Notes under the pieces: model-generated
What the model was told of the DNA's origin: nothing
Databases searched by the model: none
Seen by the model: only the letters and a program-made list of their open reading frames with translations
Origin: Paenibacillus sp. Soil766
GTDB taxonomy: Bacteria > Bacillota > Bacilli > Paenibacillales > NBRC-103111
Reading direction: 5' to 3'
DNA length: 64,000 bases
Assembly (NCBI RefSeq): GCF_001428105.1
Contig: NZ_LMSJ01000034.1
Span: 6,832 to 70,831 of the forward strand
Position numbers and translations under genes: made by a program
Shown: positions 8,136 to 16,206 of the stretch, in pieces
How positions within the stretch are numbered: the first letter of the stretch is position 1
Layout: every line of letters starts with the position of its first letter

Positions 8136-9335
8136 CTAAAAAAGATTCAACTTCCCGATCCGCCTTACAGCTTCTTCCAATCGCTCTTCCGAAGAAAGAA
8201 GGCCAAGTCGGACATAGCCCTCACCGTGCGTACCGAAGCCTACGCCTGGTGCTACGACAACTTTGGCTTCTTCCAAAAGTAGATCAGCAAGGCTCTGTGA
8301 GGAATGTCCTTTCGGCACTGGCAGCCACGAGAAGAAGGAACCTTGCGATGGCTTTGCGTTCCAGCCGATGCTGGCAAGTGCCGTATACAACGCGTTCCGA
8401 CGACTTTCGTACACATCACGCAACTCTGTTACACAGTCTTGTGAGGCCGTTAATGCTGTAGCAGCCGCTGCTTGGATACCGCCGAACAAAGAGCAATAGT
8501 AATGATCCTGCATCAAGTTAATGAGGCGAATGACTTCTTTGTTACCAAGGGCAAATCCAACACGCCAGCCAGCCATATTGTAAGTTTTGGACAAAGTGTA
8601 GAACTCAATGCCTACTTCTTTGGCTCCGGGAGTTTGCAGGAATGAGATCGGCTTCTGGCCATCAAATCCAATAGCCCCATAGGCGAAATCACTGGCTACG
8701 ACGACGCCATTTTTCTCAGCGAAGGCAACGGTTTCTTCATAAAAAGAGGCAGGAGCCGTCGCACCTGTCGGGTTATTCGGATAATTAATGAACATCAGCT
8801 TAGCGCGGTCCAAGTCAGTCTGCTTTAACTGTGAGTAGTCAGGCAGGAAGTTATTTTCCTCGCGTAACGGCATGAATGCCATTTCAGCTCCTGCAAGTGC
8901 GACACCTGACCAATAATCAGGATAGCCAGGATCAGGAACAAGGCAGACATCGCCTGGATTCAATAAGCATTGGGCAATTTCGATGAGACCTGTTTTGCCG
9001 CCGAATAAGATGGCAACTTCGGTATCGGGATCCAAATCCACGTTGTGATCTTCTTTATACCGCTGTGCAATCGCCTGTTTCAGAAATGGAAAGCCGCTGA
9101 ATGGCGGATATTTATGATACAACGGATTCGCAGAAGCTTCCTGAATGGAAGTCACAATATGCTGAGGTGTAGGACGGTCAGGATTCCCTTGGCCTAAATT
9201 AATGACGTCATGGCCAGCGGAGATTTGTGCATTTGCTTTGCCCACGAGCGTAGCGAAGAATTGTGTAGGCAGACCCTTCATTCTTTCAGCTGGTTGTATG
9301 GCAAATCGAGAGGATGTTGAAGATACGTTTGTCAC
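8136..9335 (-). CDS. mtnE: Methionine salvage aminotransferase (MtnE-like)
   Basis: PLP-dependent class I/II aminotransferase that probably makes methionine from 2-keto-4-methylthiobutyrate. It closely resembles Bacillus MtnE (YkrV) from memory, including PTQFFATLV, NLGQGNPD, FGGKTGL, VPDPGYPDYWSG and the C-terminal RIGKLNLF. K250 in SKTYNMAGWR is the Schiff-base lysine; D216 (SDFAYG) should contact the PLP nitrogen. The chosen start is a GTG with GGAG about 13 bp upstream; an internal ATG at residue 19 is possible. It lies upstream of the proline T-box operon on the same strand. LL-diaminopimelate aminotransferase is the main alternative name, less likely given the mtn neighbours. Confidence 0.85.
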   Translation of the reverse strand: MTNVSSTSSRFAIQPAERMKGLPTQFFATLVGKANAQISAGHDVINLGQGNPDRPTPQHIVTSIQEASANPLYHKYPPFSGFPFLKQAIAQRYKEDHNVDLDPDTEVAILFGGKTGLIEIAQCLLNPGDVCLVPDPGYPDYWSGVALAGAEMAFMPLREENNFLPDYSQLKQTDLDRAKLMFINYPNNPTGATAPASFYEETVAFAEKNGVVVASDFAYGAIGFDGQKPISFLQTPGAKEVGIEFYTLSKTYNMAGWRVGFALGNKEVIRLINLMQDHYYCSLFGGIQAAAATALTASQDCVTELRDVYESRRNALYTALASIGWNAKPSQGSFFSWLPVPKGHSSQSLADLLLEEAKVVVAPGVGFGTHGEGYVRLGLLSSEERLEEAVRRIGKLNLF

Positions 9336-9439
9336 GGTTTAATTCACACTCCGGAGGTCGGGATTTTAAACTATACCCTAAATGTAACATGATTAATCTT
9401 TTTTTCATAGTCGATGAAGATAATCGATTGTACTTCATT

Positions 9440-9468
9440 TTGACAGTGTCATACTATTGAGATAGTAA
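9440..9468 (+). promoter_or_regulatory. Promoter of the DinB-like gene with palindromic operator
   Basis: TTGACA (9440-9445) and TAGTAA (9463-9468) are separated by 17 bp. A perfect inverted repeat, TACTAT and ATAGTA around TGAG, spans 9452-9467 and covers the spacer and -10, where a repressor would block RNA polymerase. The regulator is unknown. Confidence 0.6.
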
Positions 9469-9492
9469 ATGTCCAAATGTCGAAGGAGATGA

Positions 9493-10035
9493 ATGCGGAT
9501 GATAACGAACACGCAAGTTGCTGAAGTATTTTTACAGGAATCGATTCGTGCATTTCAAAGTATGAAGAAGCTGGCGGACAAAGCTTTCGCCCAAACAGAT
9601 GAGGCTTTCTTTTATCAGACATTAGATGAAGAATCAAATTCTCTTGAAGTGCTTATCAAACATATGCATGGGAATATGTTGTCCCGTTGGACCGATTTCT
9701 TAACCTCCGATGGGGAAAAAGAGACGCGTGACCGCGATGGTGAGTTTGAAGGTGATCAACTTTCGCGTGAAGAGCTGTTGCTGTTATGGGAAGCGGGTTG
9801 GCAGGTGCTGTTTGAAACGCTTCGCTCGTTGACACCTGACGACGTGCTGTCTGACATCCAGATTCGTGGTGAAAGCCTTACGGTCATCCAAGCGATTCAA
9901 CGGCAAGTGTCGCATTATGGCTATCATGTCGGGCAAATCGTGCTGCTTTGCAAGCACTGGGCTAGTCAGGATTGGAATACGCTCAGTATTGCGCGAGGTC
10001 AATCTAAGCAGTTTAAACCAACGAAGTTGAGTTAG
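9493..10035 (+). CDS. DinB-like (DUF1572) protein
   Basis: A 180-aa protein of the DinB/YfiT-like four-helix fold, close to the DUF1572 group. Conserved features are the histidine pair in IKHMHGNML (about residues 56-58), the W-rich LWEAGWQ segment, and the C-terminal SHYGYHVGQIV block whose histidines, with the earlier one, usually bind a divalent metal. Members are often thiol S-transferase-like or of unknown role; I cannot name a substrate. AAGGAGA sits just before the ATG. It is transcribed alone from a clear promoter and lies between mtnE (divergent) and mtnU. Confidence 0.8.
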   Translation: MRMITNTQVAEVFLQESIRAFQSMKKLADKAFAQTDEAFFYQTLDEESNSLEVLIKHMHGNMLSRWTDFLTSDGEKETRDRDGEFEGDQLSREELLLLWEAGWQVLFETLRSLTPDDVLSDIQIRGESLTVIQAIQRQVSHYGYHVGQIVLLCKHWASQDWNTLSIARGQSKQFKPTKLS

Positions 10036-10098
10036 CCGCACATTTCGACTAGTATGTACACATAAAGCAATTTTTTTATCCGGAAGGAGTCTTCATCC

Positions 10099-10899
10099 AT
10101 GTCCCAAAATCAATTACTGAACCTTGCACTTATTCAAATGGATATTACGATCGGTGATCCCGACGCGAATTTTGCGCACCTAGCGAAGCTGCTGCAGGAA
10201 GCGATGGAAGCCGAGAAGAAGCCCGATGTTCTGATTTTCCCCGAAATGTGGAATACCGGCTATGCCCTAACTGAAATTCATCAACTTGCGGATGTAAATG
10301 GCGAGAGAACGAAAGCGTTCTTAAGTGAATTTGCTCGAACTCACAGCGTCAATATTATTGGCGGATCGATAGCGGATAAAAAAGAGGATCGTGTGCTTAA
10401 CACGATTTATGCCTGGGATCGCGAGGGTAACGAGATCGCAGAATATTCCAAAATTCATCTATTCCGACTCATGGATGAAGAGAAATTTTTACACAGCGGG
10501 GAGCAACTAGGCTTGTTTGAGCTAGAAGGGGTACCGGCTGGGGCAATGATTTGTTATGATATTCGTTTTCCGGAGCTGTCACGTAAATTGGCTTTAGATG
10601 GAGCACGAATTATGTTCGTGCCTGCGGAATGGCCACATCCGCGACTGCATCACTGGCGTACACTTCTTATGGCGCGCGCGATTGAGAATCAAATGTACGT
10701 CGTTTCTTGCAATCGTGTAGGGACGAGCGGTACGACGAATTTCTTCGGTCACTCGATGGTCATCGACCCTTGGGGCGAGGTGCTCGTTGAAGGTGATGAG
10801 ACCGAAGCAATTCTTCGAACGACAATTGATTTAGAAGAAGTTGTGCGTGTACGGGGCAAGATCCCCGTTTTTGAAGATCGCCGGCCCCATTTGTACTAG
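10099..10899 (+). CDS. mtnU: Carbon-nitrogen hydrolase, omega-amidase-like (MtnU)
   Basis: Nitrilase-superfamily hydrolase, 266 aa. The catalytic triad is visible: E49 (FPEMW), K118 (YSKIHLF) and C152 (ICYDIRFPE). It resembles Bacillus MtnU (YkrU), thought to act with the MtnE aminotransferase by removing the 2-oxo-acid amide left when glutamine is the amino donor. GGAAGGAG precedes the ATG. It is close to mtnE, separated by the DinB-like gene. A generic amidase annotation is the fallback. Confidence 0.85.
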   Translation: MSQNQLLNLALIQMDITIGDPDANFAHLAKLLQEAMEAEKKPDVLIFPEMWNTGYALTEIHQLADVNGERTKAFLSEFARTHSVNIIGGSIADKKEDRVLNTIYAWDREGNEIAEYSKIHLFRLMDEEKFLHSGEQLGLFELEGVPAGAMICYDIRFPELSRKLALDGARIMFVPAEWPHPRLHHWRTLLMARAIENQMYVVSCNRVGTSGTTNFFGHSMVIDPWGEVLVEGDETEAILRTTIDLEEVVRVRGKIPVFEDRRPHLY

Positions 10900-10904
10900 G
10901 GAGA

Positions 10905-10933
10905 TTGATTTTTGCTTCGATATTCTGTAAACT
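10905..10933 (+). promoter_or_regulatory. Promoter of the glycine T-box / glyS
   Basis: TTGATT (10905-10910) and TAAACT (10928-10933) with 17-bp spacing, just upstream of the T-box leader. Confidence 0.6.
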
Positions 10934-10939
10934 AAGACC

Positions 10940-11172
10940 AATTGAATGATCAATTATGGCTGTGAAGGATGAATAGTACTTGAAGCACTTCATGTTCAGC
11001 GAGCTGGGGTTGGTGAAAGCCCAGAATGAAGGTCAAGGAAACGGCTATCCGGAGCCTATACGATAAAGGGGATATATGCTTGTATCAGGTATATCAACTA
11101 GGGTGGAACCGCGGGTGCTAAAGCTCTCGTCCCTAGGCATTCTTTGATGCCTTTGGATGTTGAGCTTTTTTG
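10940..11172 (+). promoter_or_regulatory. T-box leader, glycine responsive
   Basis: The leader contains the AGTA motif of Stem I (near 10974), the apical GAGCTGGGG element, a specifier loop with GGC (11043-11045, a glycine codon) and the T-box sequence GGGTGGAACCGCGGG at 11101-11115. It ends in a terminator at 11120-11171. It precedes glyS, so charging of tRNA-Gly controls read-through. Confidence 0.93.
11120..11171 (+). terminator. T-box terminator upstream of glyS
   Basis: AAGCTC pairs with GAGCTT, AGGCAT with ATGCCT around a short loop, and a T run follows. The 5' arm overlaps the 3' end of the antiterminator, as expected in a T-box switch. Confidence 0.88.
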
Positions 11173-11244
11173 ATGTTTGCTCATATCCATACGGTCATCT
11201 TCGGGCGAAGACCCACTACCACAAGCTTAAGGAGCGATTGAACA

Positions 11245-12627
11245 ATGAGTGTAACAATGGAGCAAGTCGTCGCATTAGCGAAGCACAGAGGTTTTGTATT
11301 CCCAGGTTCAGAAATTTATGGCGGTTTGGCAAATACATGGGATTACGGCCCGCTTGGTGTTGAATTGAAAAACAACATTAAACGCGCATGGTGGAAAAAA
11401 TTCATTCAAGAATCCCCGTATAACGTTGGTTTAGACGCAGCGATCTTGATGAACCCGCAAGCATGGGTTGCATCCGGTCACGTAGGGAACTTTAATGATC
11501 CAATGATCGATTGCAAAAGCTGTAAAGCCCGTCACCGCGCGGATAAATTGATCGAAAACAAGCTGGCTGAGAAGGATATCGAAATCATCGTTGATGGAAT
11601 GACGTTTGATGACATGATGAAGCTGATCGTGGAGCATAACATCGTGTGTCCAGATTGCGGAAGTAAAGATTTCACAGATATTCGTCAGTTCAACTTGATG
11701 TTCAAAACGTTCCAAGGTGTAACAGAAGCGAGTTCTAACGTTGTTTATCTACGTCCTGAAACGGCGCAAGGGATCTTCGTTAACTTCAAAAACGCACAAC
11801 GTACGATGCGTAAAAAGCTGCCATTCGGTATCGGTCAAATCGGTAAAAGCTTCCGTAACGAAATCACGCCAGGTAACTTTACGTTCCGTACGCGTGAATT
11901 CGAACAAATGGAACTTGAGTTCTTCTGCAAACCAGGTGAAGACATGAAATGGTTCGAGTACTGGAGAAGCTTCTGCCATAACTGGTTGCTTTCCCTAGGT
12001 GCCAAGCCAGATCATCTTCGTCTTCGTGACCATAACGAGGATGAGTTGTCCCATTACAGTAATGCGACAACAGATATCGAGTACAAATTCCCGTTTGGTT
12101 GGGGCGAGTTATGGGGCATCGCGGATCGTACAGACTTCGATTTGAAGCAGCACATGGCGCATTCCGGTGAAGATTTCAACTACATTGATCAAGAAACGAA
12201 TGAGCGTTATGTTCCTTATTGTATCGAGCCATCCCTAGGAGCAGACCGAGTTACATTAGCGCTTCTGATTGATGCATTCGAAGAGCAGAAACTGGAAGGT
12301 GATGACAGCCGTACGGTTCTTCACTTCCACCCTGCATTGGCACCAATGAAAGCAGCGATCTTCCCACTTTCCAAGAAATTAAATGAAGGTGCACAGGCTG
12401 TGTTTGCTGATCTTGCGAAGCATTTCATGGTGGATTACGATGATACAGGATCGATTGGTAAAAGATACCGTCGTCATGATGAGATCGGTACACCATTCTG
12501 TATCACCTACGATTTCGAGTCCGAGACAGATGGGCAAGTAACGGTTCGTGATCGTGATACGATGGAACAAACGCGTATGCCGATTTCTGAATTGAAAGCC
12601 TTTATCGAAAATGCGCTACAATTCTAA
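11245..12627 (+). CDS. glyS: Glycyl-tRNA synthetase (dimeric class II)
   Basis: Charges tRNA-Gly. The 460-aa, single-chain alpha2 type is distinct from the alpha2-beta2 GlyQS form. Seen in order: HRGFVFPGSEIYGGLANTWDYGP at the start, a zinc-binding region with two CxxC pairs (CKSC and CPDC), YLRPETAQGIFVNF, motif 2 around RNEITPGNFTFRTREF, motif 3 in LGADRVTLALL, and the anticodon-binding C-terminus (DYDDTGSIGKRYRRHDEIGTP). AAGGAGCG precedes the ATG. It is monocistronic, between the T-box and a strong terminator. Confidence 0.97.
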   Translation: MSVTMEQVVALAKHRGFVFPGSEIYGGLANTWDYGPLGVELKNNIKRAWWKKFIQESPYNVGLDAAILMNPQAWVASGHVGNFNDPMIDCKSCKARHRADKLIENKLAEKDIEIIVDGMTFDDMMKLIVEHNIVCPDCGSKDFTDIRQFNLMFKTFQGVTEASSNVVYLRPETAQGIFVNFKNAQRTMRKKLPFGIGQIGKSFRNEITPGNFTFRTREFEQMELEFFCKPGEDMKWFEYWRSFCHNWLLSLGAKPDHLRLRDHNEDELSHYSNATTDIEYKFPFGWGELWGIADRTDFDLKQHMAHSGEDFNYIDQETNERYVPYCIEPSLGADRVTLALLIDAFEEQKLEGDDSRTVLHFHPALAPMKAAIFPLSKKLNEGAQAVFADLAKHFMVDYDDTGSIGKRYRRHDEIGTPFCITYDFESETDGQVTVRDRDTMEQTRMPISELKAFIENALQF

Positions 12628-12642
12628 TCGTTGATAAATTAG

Positions 12643-12682
12643 AAAACCCCTTGTAAGCTCGTCAATATGACGTAGGCTTGCA
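12643..12682 (+). terminator. Rho-independent terminator after glyS
   Basis: AAAACCCCTTGTAAGC pairs with GCTTGCAAGGGGTTTT around an inner CGTCAATATGACG hairpin, followed by T residues. The A-rich 5' side may let it also serve the convergent cysteine dioxygenase gene. Confidence 0.92.
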
Positions 12683-12694
12683 AGGGGTTTTTCG

Positions 12695-13192
12695 CTAGAT
12701 AACATAATCTAAGACATCACTATAAGGTAAGTAACGTCTAACTTCACGCAGCGGCGGTGTATACACATGGATTGAAATAGCCGGCTCATGAAAAGGATTG
12801 CTTAATTGGTGAATTTGCTCAGCAGGCGCAGTGAAATATTCTCCGGATTGAATGAAGTCATCCTTTTGAGCAACGGGAAAGCCCTCTGAATCTAACGAAA
12901 AGGTTGAATTTACTAAGGAACCTAAGCATAAATAAGCCGCGCCAATAGACAACCCATGGTTATGGATGGCTGTAGAGCGGGAAGCTGGAATGTGGATGAC
13001 GATAACTTCTAGATCGGGTGAGCTAAACACTACATTTCGGCCATAAGGCAGTTGTGTTGGCTCGGTTTTGAGGTCTGGAACGAAGGATAGATTTCGCTCT
13101 ATCGATTGAAGGGCCTCTATTAATTGTTCCAGAGTGGGTGCGTACAACTTACAGAATGTCTGTTCAATTGCTCTGATGAGCGTCATTGGCAT
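12695..13192 (-). CDS. Cysteine dioxygenase type I family protein
   Basis: A 165-aa cupin matching the cysteine dioxygenase family, which oxidises cysteine (or a related thiol such as 3-mercaptopropionate) to the sulfinate using non-haem iron. The three-histidine iron site is visible: H77 and H79 (AIHNHG) and H128 (EQIHQLSN). The cysteine that forms the Cys-Tyr crosslink in mammalian enzymes is not at the usual place, as in many bacterial forms. A TAGGAGGCG site precedes the ATG. It is transcribed alone, convergent with glyS. The exact thiol substrate cannot be told by eye. Confidence 0.85.
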   Translation of the reverse strand: MPMTLIRAIEQTFCKLYAPTLEQLIEALQSIERNLSFVPDLKTEPTQLPYGRNVVFSSPDLEVIVIHIPASRSTAIHNHGLSIGAAYLCLGSLVNSTFSLDSEGFPVAQKDDFIQSGEYFTAPAEQIHQLSNPFHEPAISIHVYTPPLREVRRYLPYSDVLDYVI

Positions 13193-13690
13193 CTCGCCTC
13201 CTAGGCATTCTTATCTCTTTATCAGAATTAATTTGGTAAAGGATAAGTTTTGTTTATATAATATGCCTTCGGAGCTGAATGCGTTAGGGGTATTAGGGTA
13301 ATTTTTTACGTACTATTAGAAATCGACTATCTCTAATTTCGAACGATTAGCTGTGTTGGGAAGTCATGCAATCGGCATTGGAGGAGAGGTGGGACACTTA
13401 TTTCGTATATATCCTACGAACGGCACATGCCAGAAATCCTTAATCCTGATGGAAATATTGCAAACGCTATCTTTTTGTAGTGCAAGTATACTATATTCTT
13501 AGAATTACTACCTTTGCACTATTTCAAGCATTCGATTTGAGCCTTATAGTTAGTGACACATGTGCGAAAAATACATAAATTTGTAAAGGTTGTGAAGATC
13601 GGGGCGACGGCATACGACAAATAATTCAATTCTACTCACAGCATGGATGCTATTCATTTCGGGGTTACATAGGAAAAAGGAGTGGGATTG
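13193..13690. other. Intergenic region between cysteine dioxygenase and the GAF-LuxR regulator
   Basis: About 500 bp without a credible gene. It should hold the two divergent promoters. The one visible structure is an inverted repeat TAGTGCAA (13478-13485) and TTGCACTA (13514-13521), with a TATACTATATTCTTAGAAT stretch between the arms, suggesting an operator around a promoter. Confidence 0.5.
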
Positions 13691-14536
13691 ATGCAAGGAT
13701 TAGCTGAAGAGACGCAAATGCATGAATTTACAGAGAGAGTCGGCATTTCACAACCGGAGATAACTAAGCTGCATGAGAAATCATTTCTTAATGGCGTTCA
13801 AAGAGATTCGACGCGCGTGAGGTTTCGCGTGCAAGGAAAAATGATGGAACGGCTGTTAGCTAAAAACCAAGGACTCATGGATGTCATCCTTCGGCAAGCA
13901 CATCTGAAGACGAACACCTTCTACTTTCCTAATTTATTGATGGTAACAGATAATCATGGGGTCATTCTATCGATTAATGGGGATGAACGATCTATCTTGC
14001 AAGCCGCGAATTTGAACAACATCGGGATCGGATCTTCGTTATCGCTGTCAAGTGCGGGGACCAATGCGGTTTCGGCAGCCATTGATCTTCAGCGCCCAGT
14101 TTGGATTAGTGGCGAGGATCATTATCTGGATACGATGCATAACTGGGTGACAATGTGCGTTCCGATTCAAACGGCAGATAATCTGATCATCGGTTACTTA
14201 GTCTTGACTGCTTTCCAGTATATTTCGGCACCTTTTATGTATCCGTGTATCAAATCAATTGCTCTTCTGCTTGAATATGAGCTTAGAAAGACCGAGTTGC
14301 AAAGTAAAACATGGTTCGTTGAGGAAATGTTGGAAGAACGATTGAAAGCTTTCAAGCTGACGCTGCGTGAAAAAGAAGTCGCGACATATTGGCTGCTGGA
14401 TTACGATTATAAGCAAATCGGCAAAGTTTTGGGGATCAGTGAGAACACTGTGCGTGTTTACGTAACGAAGATCAATCGCAAATTGAAAGTTAATTCGAAA
14501 GCATCATTGATACTTAGTGTTCTTGGCGCAATTTAA
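13691..14536 (+). CDS. Transcriptional regulator: AcoR-like GAF region plus LuxR-type HTH
   Basis: 281 aa from the ATG at 13691, which has AAGGAG 8 bp upstream (a GTG three codons earlier overlaps that site). Residues about 50-195 look like the GAF sensory region of AcoR-type sigma-54 activators: the sequence around SAGTNAVSAAI, RPVWISGEDHYLD and HNWVTMCVPI follows the pattern of that family. There is no AAA+ domain. Residues about 215-281 form a LuxR/GerE helix-turn-helix (LTLREKEVATYW, KQIGKVLGISENTVRVYV). The ligand is unknown. It is monocistronic with a terminator after it and lies upstream of the pilus operon. Confidence 0.8.
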   Translation: MQGLAEETQMHEFTERVGISQPEITKLHEKSFLNGVQRDSTRVRFRVQGKMMERLLAKNQGLMDVILRQAHLKTNTFYFPNLLMVTDNHGVILSINGDERSILQAANLNNIGIGSSLSLSSAGTNAVSAAIDLQRPVWISGEDHYLDTMHNWVTMCVPIQTADNLIIGYLVLTAFQYISAPFMYPCIKSIALLLEYELRKTELQSKTWFVEEMLEERLKAFKLTLREKEVATYWLLDYDYKQIGKVLGISENTVRVYVTKINRKLKVNSKASLILSVLGAI

Positions 14537-14622
14537 TGCGGAGGGCAAGCGGATATACATATGCTCGACAAACGGTTTATACATAAGGACGCAATAAGCT
14601 GAGGAATGGTTCAAATTAGAGG

Positions 14623-14672
14623 AAAAAAGCTTCGATCTATCACGATGTATGTGAGGATCGGGGCTTTTTTTG
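14623..14672 (+). terminator. Terminator after the GAF-LuxR regulator
   Basis: AAGC..CGATC pairs with GATCG..GCTT across a short loop, followed by seven T residues. Confidence 0.85.
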
Positions 14673-15126
14673 TATGTTACTTGCGGGTTTTCTTTTAGAA
14701 GCAGCGTATAAAATCCCTTACATGTCTAGGCATATCCACATTTTTCAGATAAGCAGTGTCAAATATATTCTCCAAAAATATACAAGGAAGACCCATTTTT
14801 TAGTTAATTTGCTGAAAAAGCACGTTCGATCAGAAATATATGCAAGTGATATATAGAAGCTGCAAAACTTACAAGGTAATTTGGCGCTTCAAAAGAACTA
14901 CATGAAACCGCTTCCTAAGTACGACTTCTATTACGAAGTCCCGACTTCAGCCCTCCGTCCCAGCCCCCAAATAGATTGAATTCCCTATAAAATAGCGTCT
15001 GAATGGCTAACGTGGCTTAAGAATTATAGTTCATGCATTAGGTCATTTGAATTAATAAATATGTATGATTTGCGCTACAGAATTTACCGTCTATATTTGA
15101 GGCATCCCACCGAAACGGGAGGGAAA
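14673..15126. other. Intergenic region before the pilus operon
   Basis: About 450 bp with AT-rich and stop-rich sequence. A 60-codon reading frame at 14674-14856 has no ribosome site and low-complexity composition, so I do not call it. A small GACTTC/GAAGTC hairpin occurs at about 14924-14941. I searched for a cyclic-di-GMP riboswitch and recognised none. The pilus operon promoter should be in this stretch. Confidence 0.5.
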
Positions 15127-16146
15127 ATGTCGAGCTTTGAGGGACGGTTGGCTATGAGACAACGAAGAAGGGCCTTGATCCTGCAGCCTATTAAATGGAT
15201 TCTTCTTCTAGGCGTCGTTGGTTCTGGAAGTGTATATGGGTTATCGGCGGCAGGGTTCATTGAGTGGAATTCAGAGCACAAACTAGAAAGTTTGATGTTC
15301 TGGAAAGACACGGATCATGCTTCAACGAAAGGGACAGCGCTTGCAGCAGGTGAGGGGAAAGAAAGTACTAAGCAATCGGTTAAACCGGCATCAACGGCAA
15401 TGACTATTGCCTTGGCATCGCCTACAGCTGTATTGGCAAGTACGCCTACAAGTACACCAGCAGTTTCAACATCACCAGACAAGACTTCAACATCGGGTAT
15501 GCAAGTCATTTCGCAAGCACAGAGTATTGTCGCTGTAAATGCGAATGAGAAAGTCTGGTTGGAACATGCAGGACTGATCAAGATTGAACCAGGGAAGCTG
15601 TTCTCTTATCAAGCTTGGTTGACTGAGGTCAGTAAAGGCAAAGTGCCTGAGAAGAAGGCTGACGAGTTATCACACGTTGCATCCTTATTGTATGAAGCTG
15701 CACTGCGTGCTGGCATGCAAGTTGGTGAGCGTTATCCGCATCAAGATAATCCCGATTATGCTGCTGCTGGATTTGACGTAAATTTTCAAAGTGATTTGAG
15801 GGATTTAACCTTCTATAATTCGATCGATGTAGCCATTACAGTAGGCGTGATCTATAACGGGGAAACACCTGTCGTTACGTTCAATGGGAAACCGGAAGCG
15901 GATTGGAAAGGTCCGAAAATCACGGTTAGTAAAGAAGTATTTGCACCAGAGAGCATTGCACTTACAGATTTTACACTAGCTGGTCAAGGTGATAAACGTA
16001 GTGAAGGTCAATCTGGACTTCTAGTCAAAGTGTTCGCGGATAGGAAGAATGATGGCAAGAACGAGTTGATATATAAAGATTACTACGCACCGCATCCAAC
16101 TGTCATTGCAAAGGCGCCAACGGCGGAAGAGCTTAAATCACCTTAA
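15127..16146 (+). CDS. VanW-like membrane protein, first gene of the pilus operon
   Basis: 339 aa from ATG 15127, which has GGGAGGG upstream; an upstream ATG at 15061 has no ribosome site. The layout is a short basic cytoplasmic N-terminus, one membrane segment (about residues 20-42), a Ser/Thr/Ala/Pro-rich linker (about 65-140), and a C-terminal domain. In that domain the pattern GMQVGERYPHQ, DYAAAGFDVNF, DLRDLTFYNS resembles VanW-family domains (VGERxPH, PxGxDA, DLxFxNN). A lone trans-cell-wall protein encoded 61 bp before pilB suggests a role in anchoring or passing the pilus through the wall (inference). Confidence 0.65.
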   Translation: MSSFEGRLAMRQRRRALILQPIKWILLLGVVGSGSVYGLSAAGFIEWNSEHKLESLMFWKDTDHASTKGTALAAGEGKESTKQSVKPASTAMTIALASPTAVLASTPTSTPAVSTSPDKTSTSGMQVISQAQSIVAVNANEKVWLEHAGLIKIEPGKLFSYQAWLTEVSKGKVPEKKADELSHVASLLYEAALRAGMQVGERYPHQDNPDYAAAGFDVNFQSDLRDLTFYNSIDVAITVGVIYNGETPVVTFNGKPEADWKGPKITVSKEVFAPESIALTDFTLAGQGDKRSEGQSGLLVKVFADRKNDGKNELIYKDYYAPHPTVIAKAPTAEELKSP

Positions 16147-16206
16147 TCACTTGTTAGGATGCACAGATCCGTCACGTACTCTATTAACAGAAGGGAGGAC
16201 CCCCCA

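Noticed and set aside
14674..14856. A 60-codon plus-strand frame after the regulator terminator
   Set aside because: No ribosome site, low-complexity sequence and position just after a terminator.
14673..15126. Cyclic-di-GMP riboswitch before the pilus operon
   Set aside because: I found no GEMM-type or class II consensus; only a small hairpin is present.
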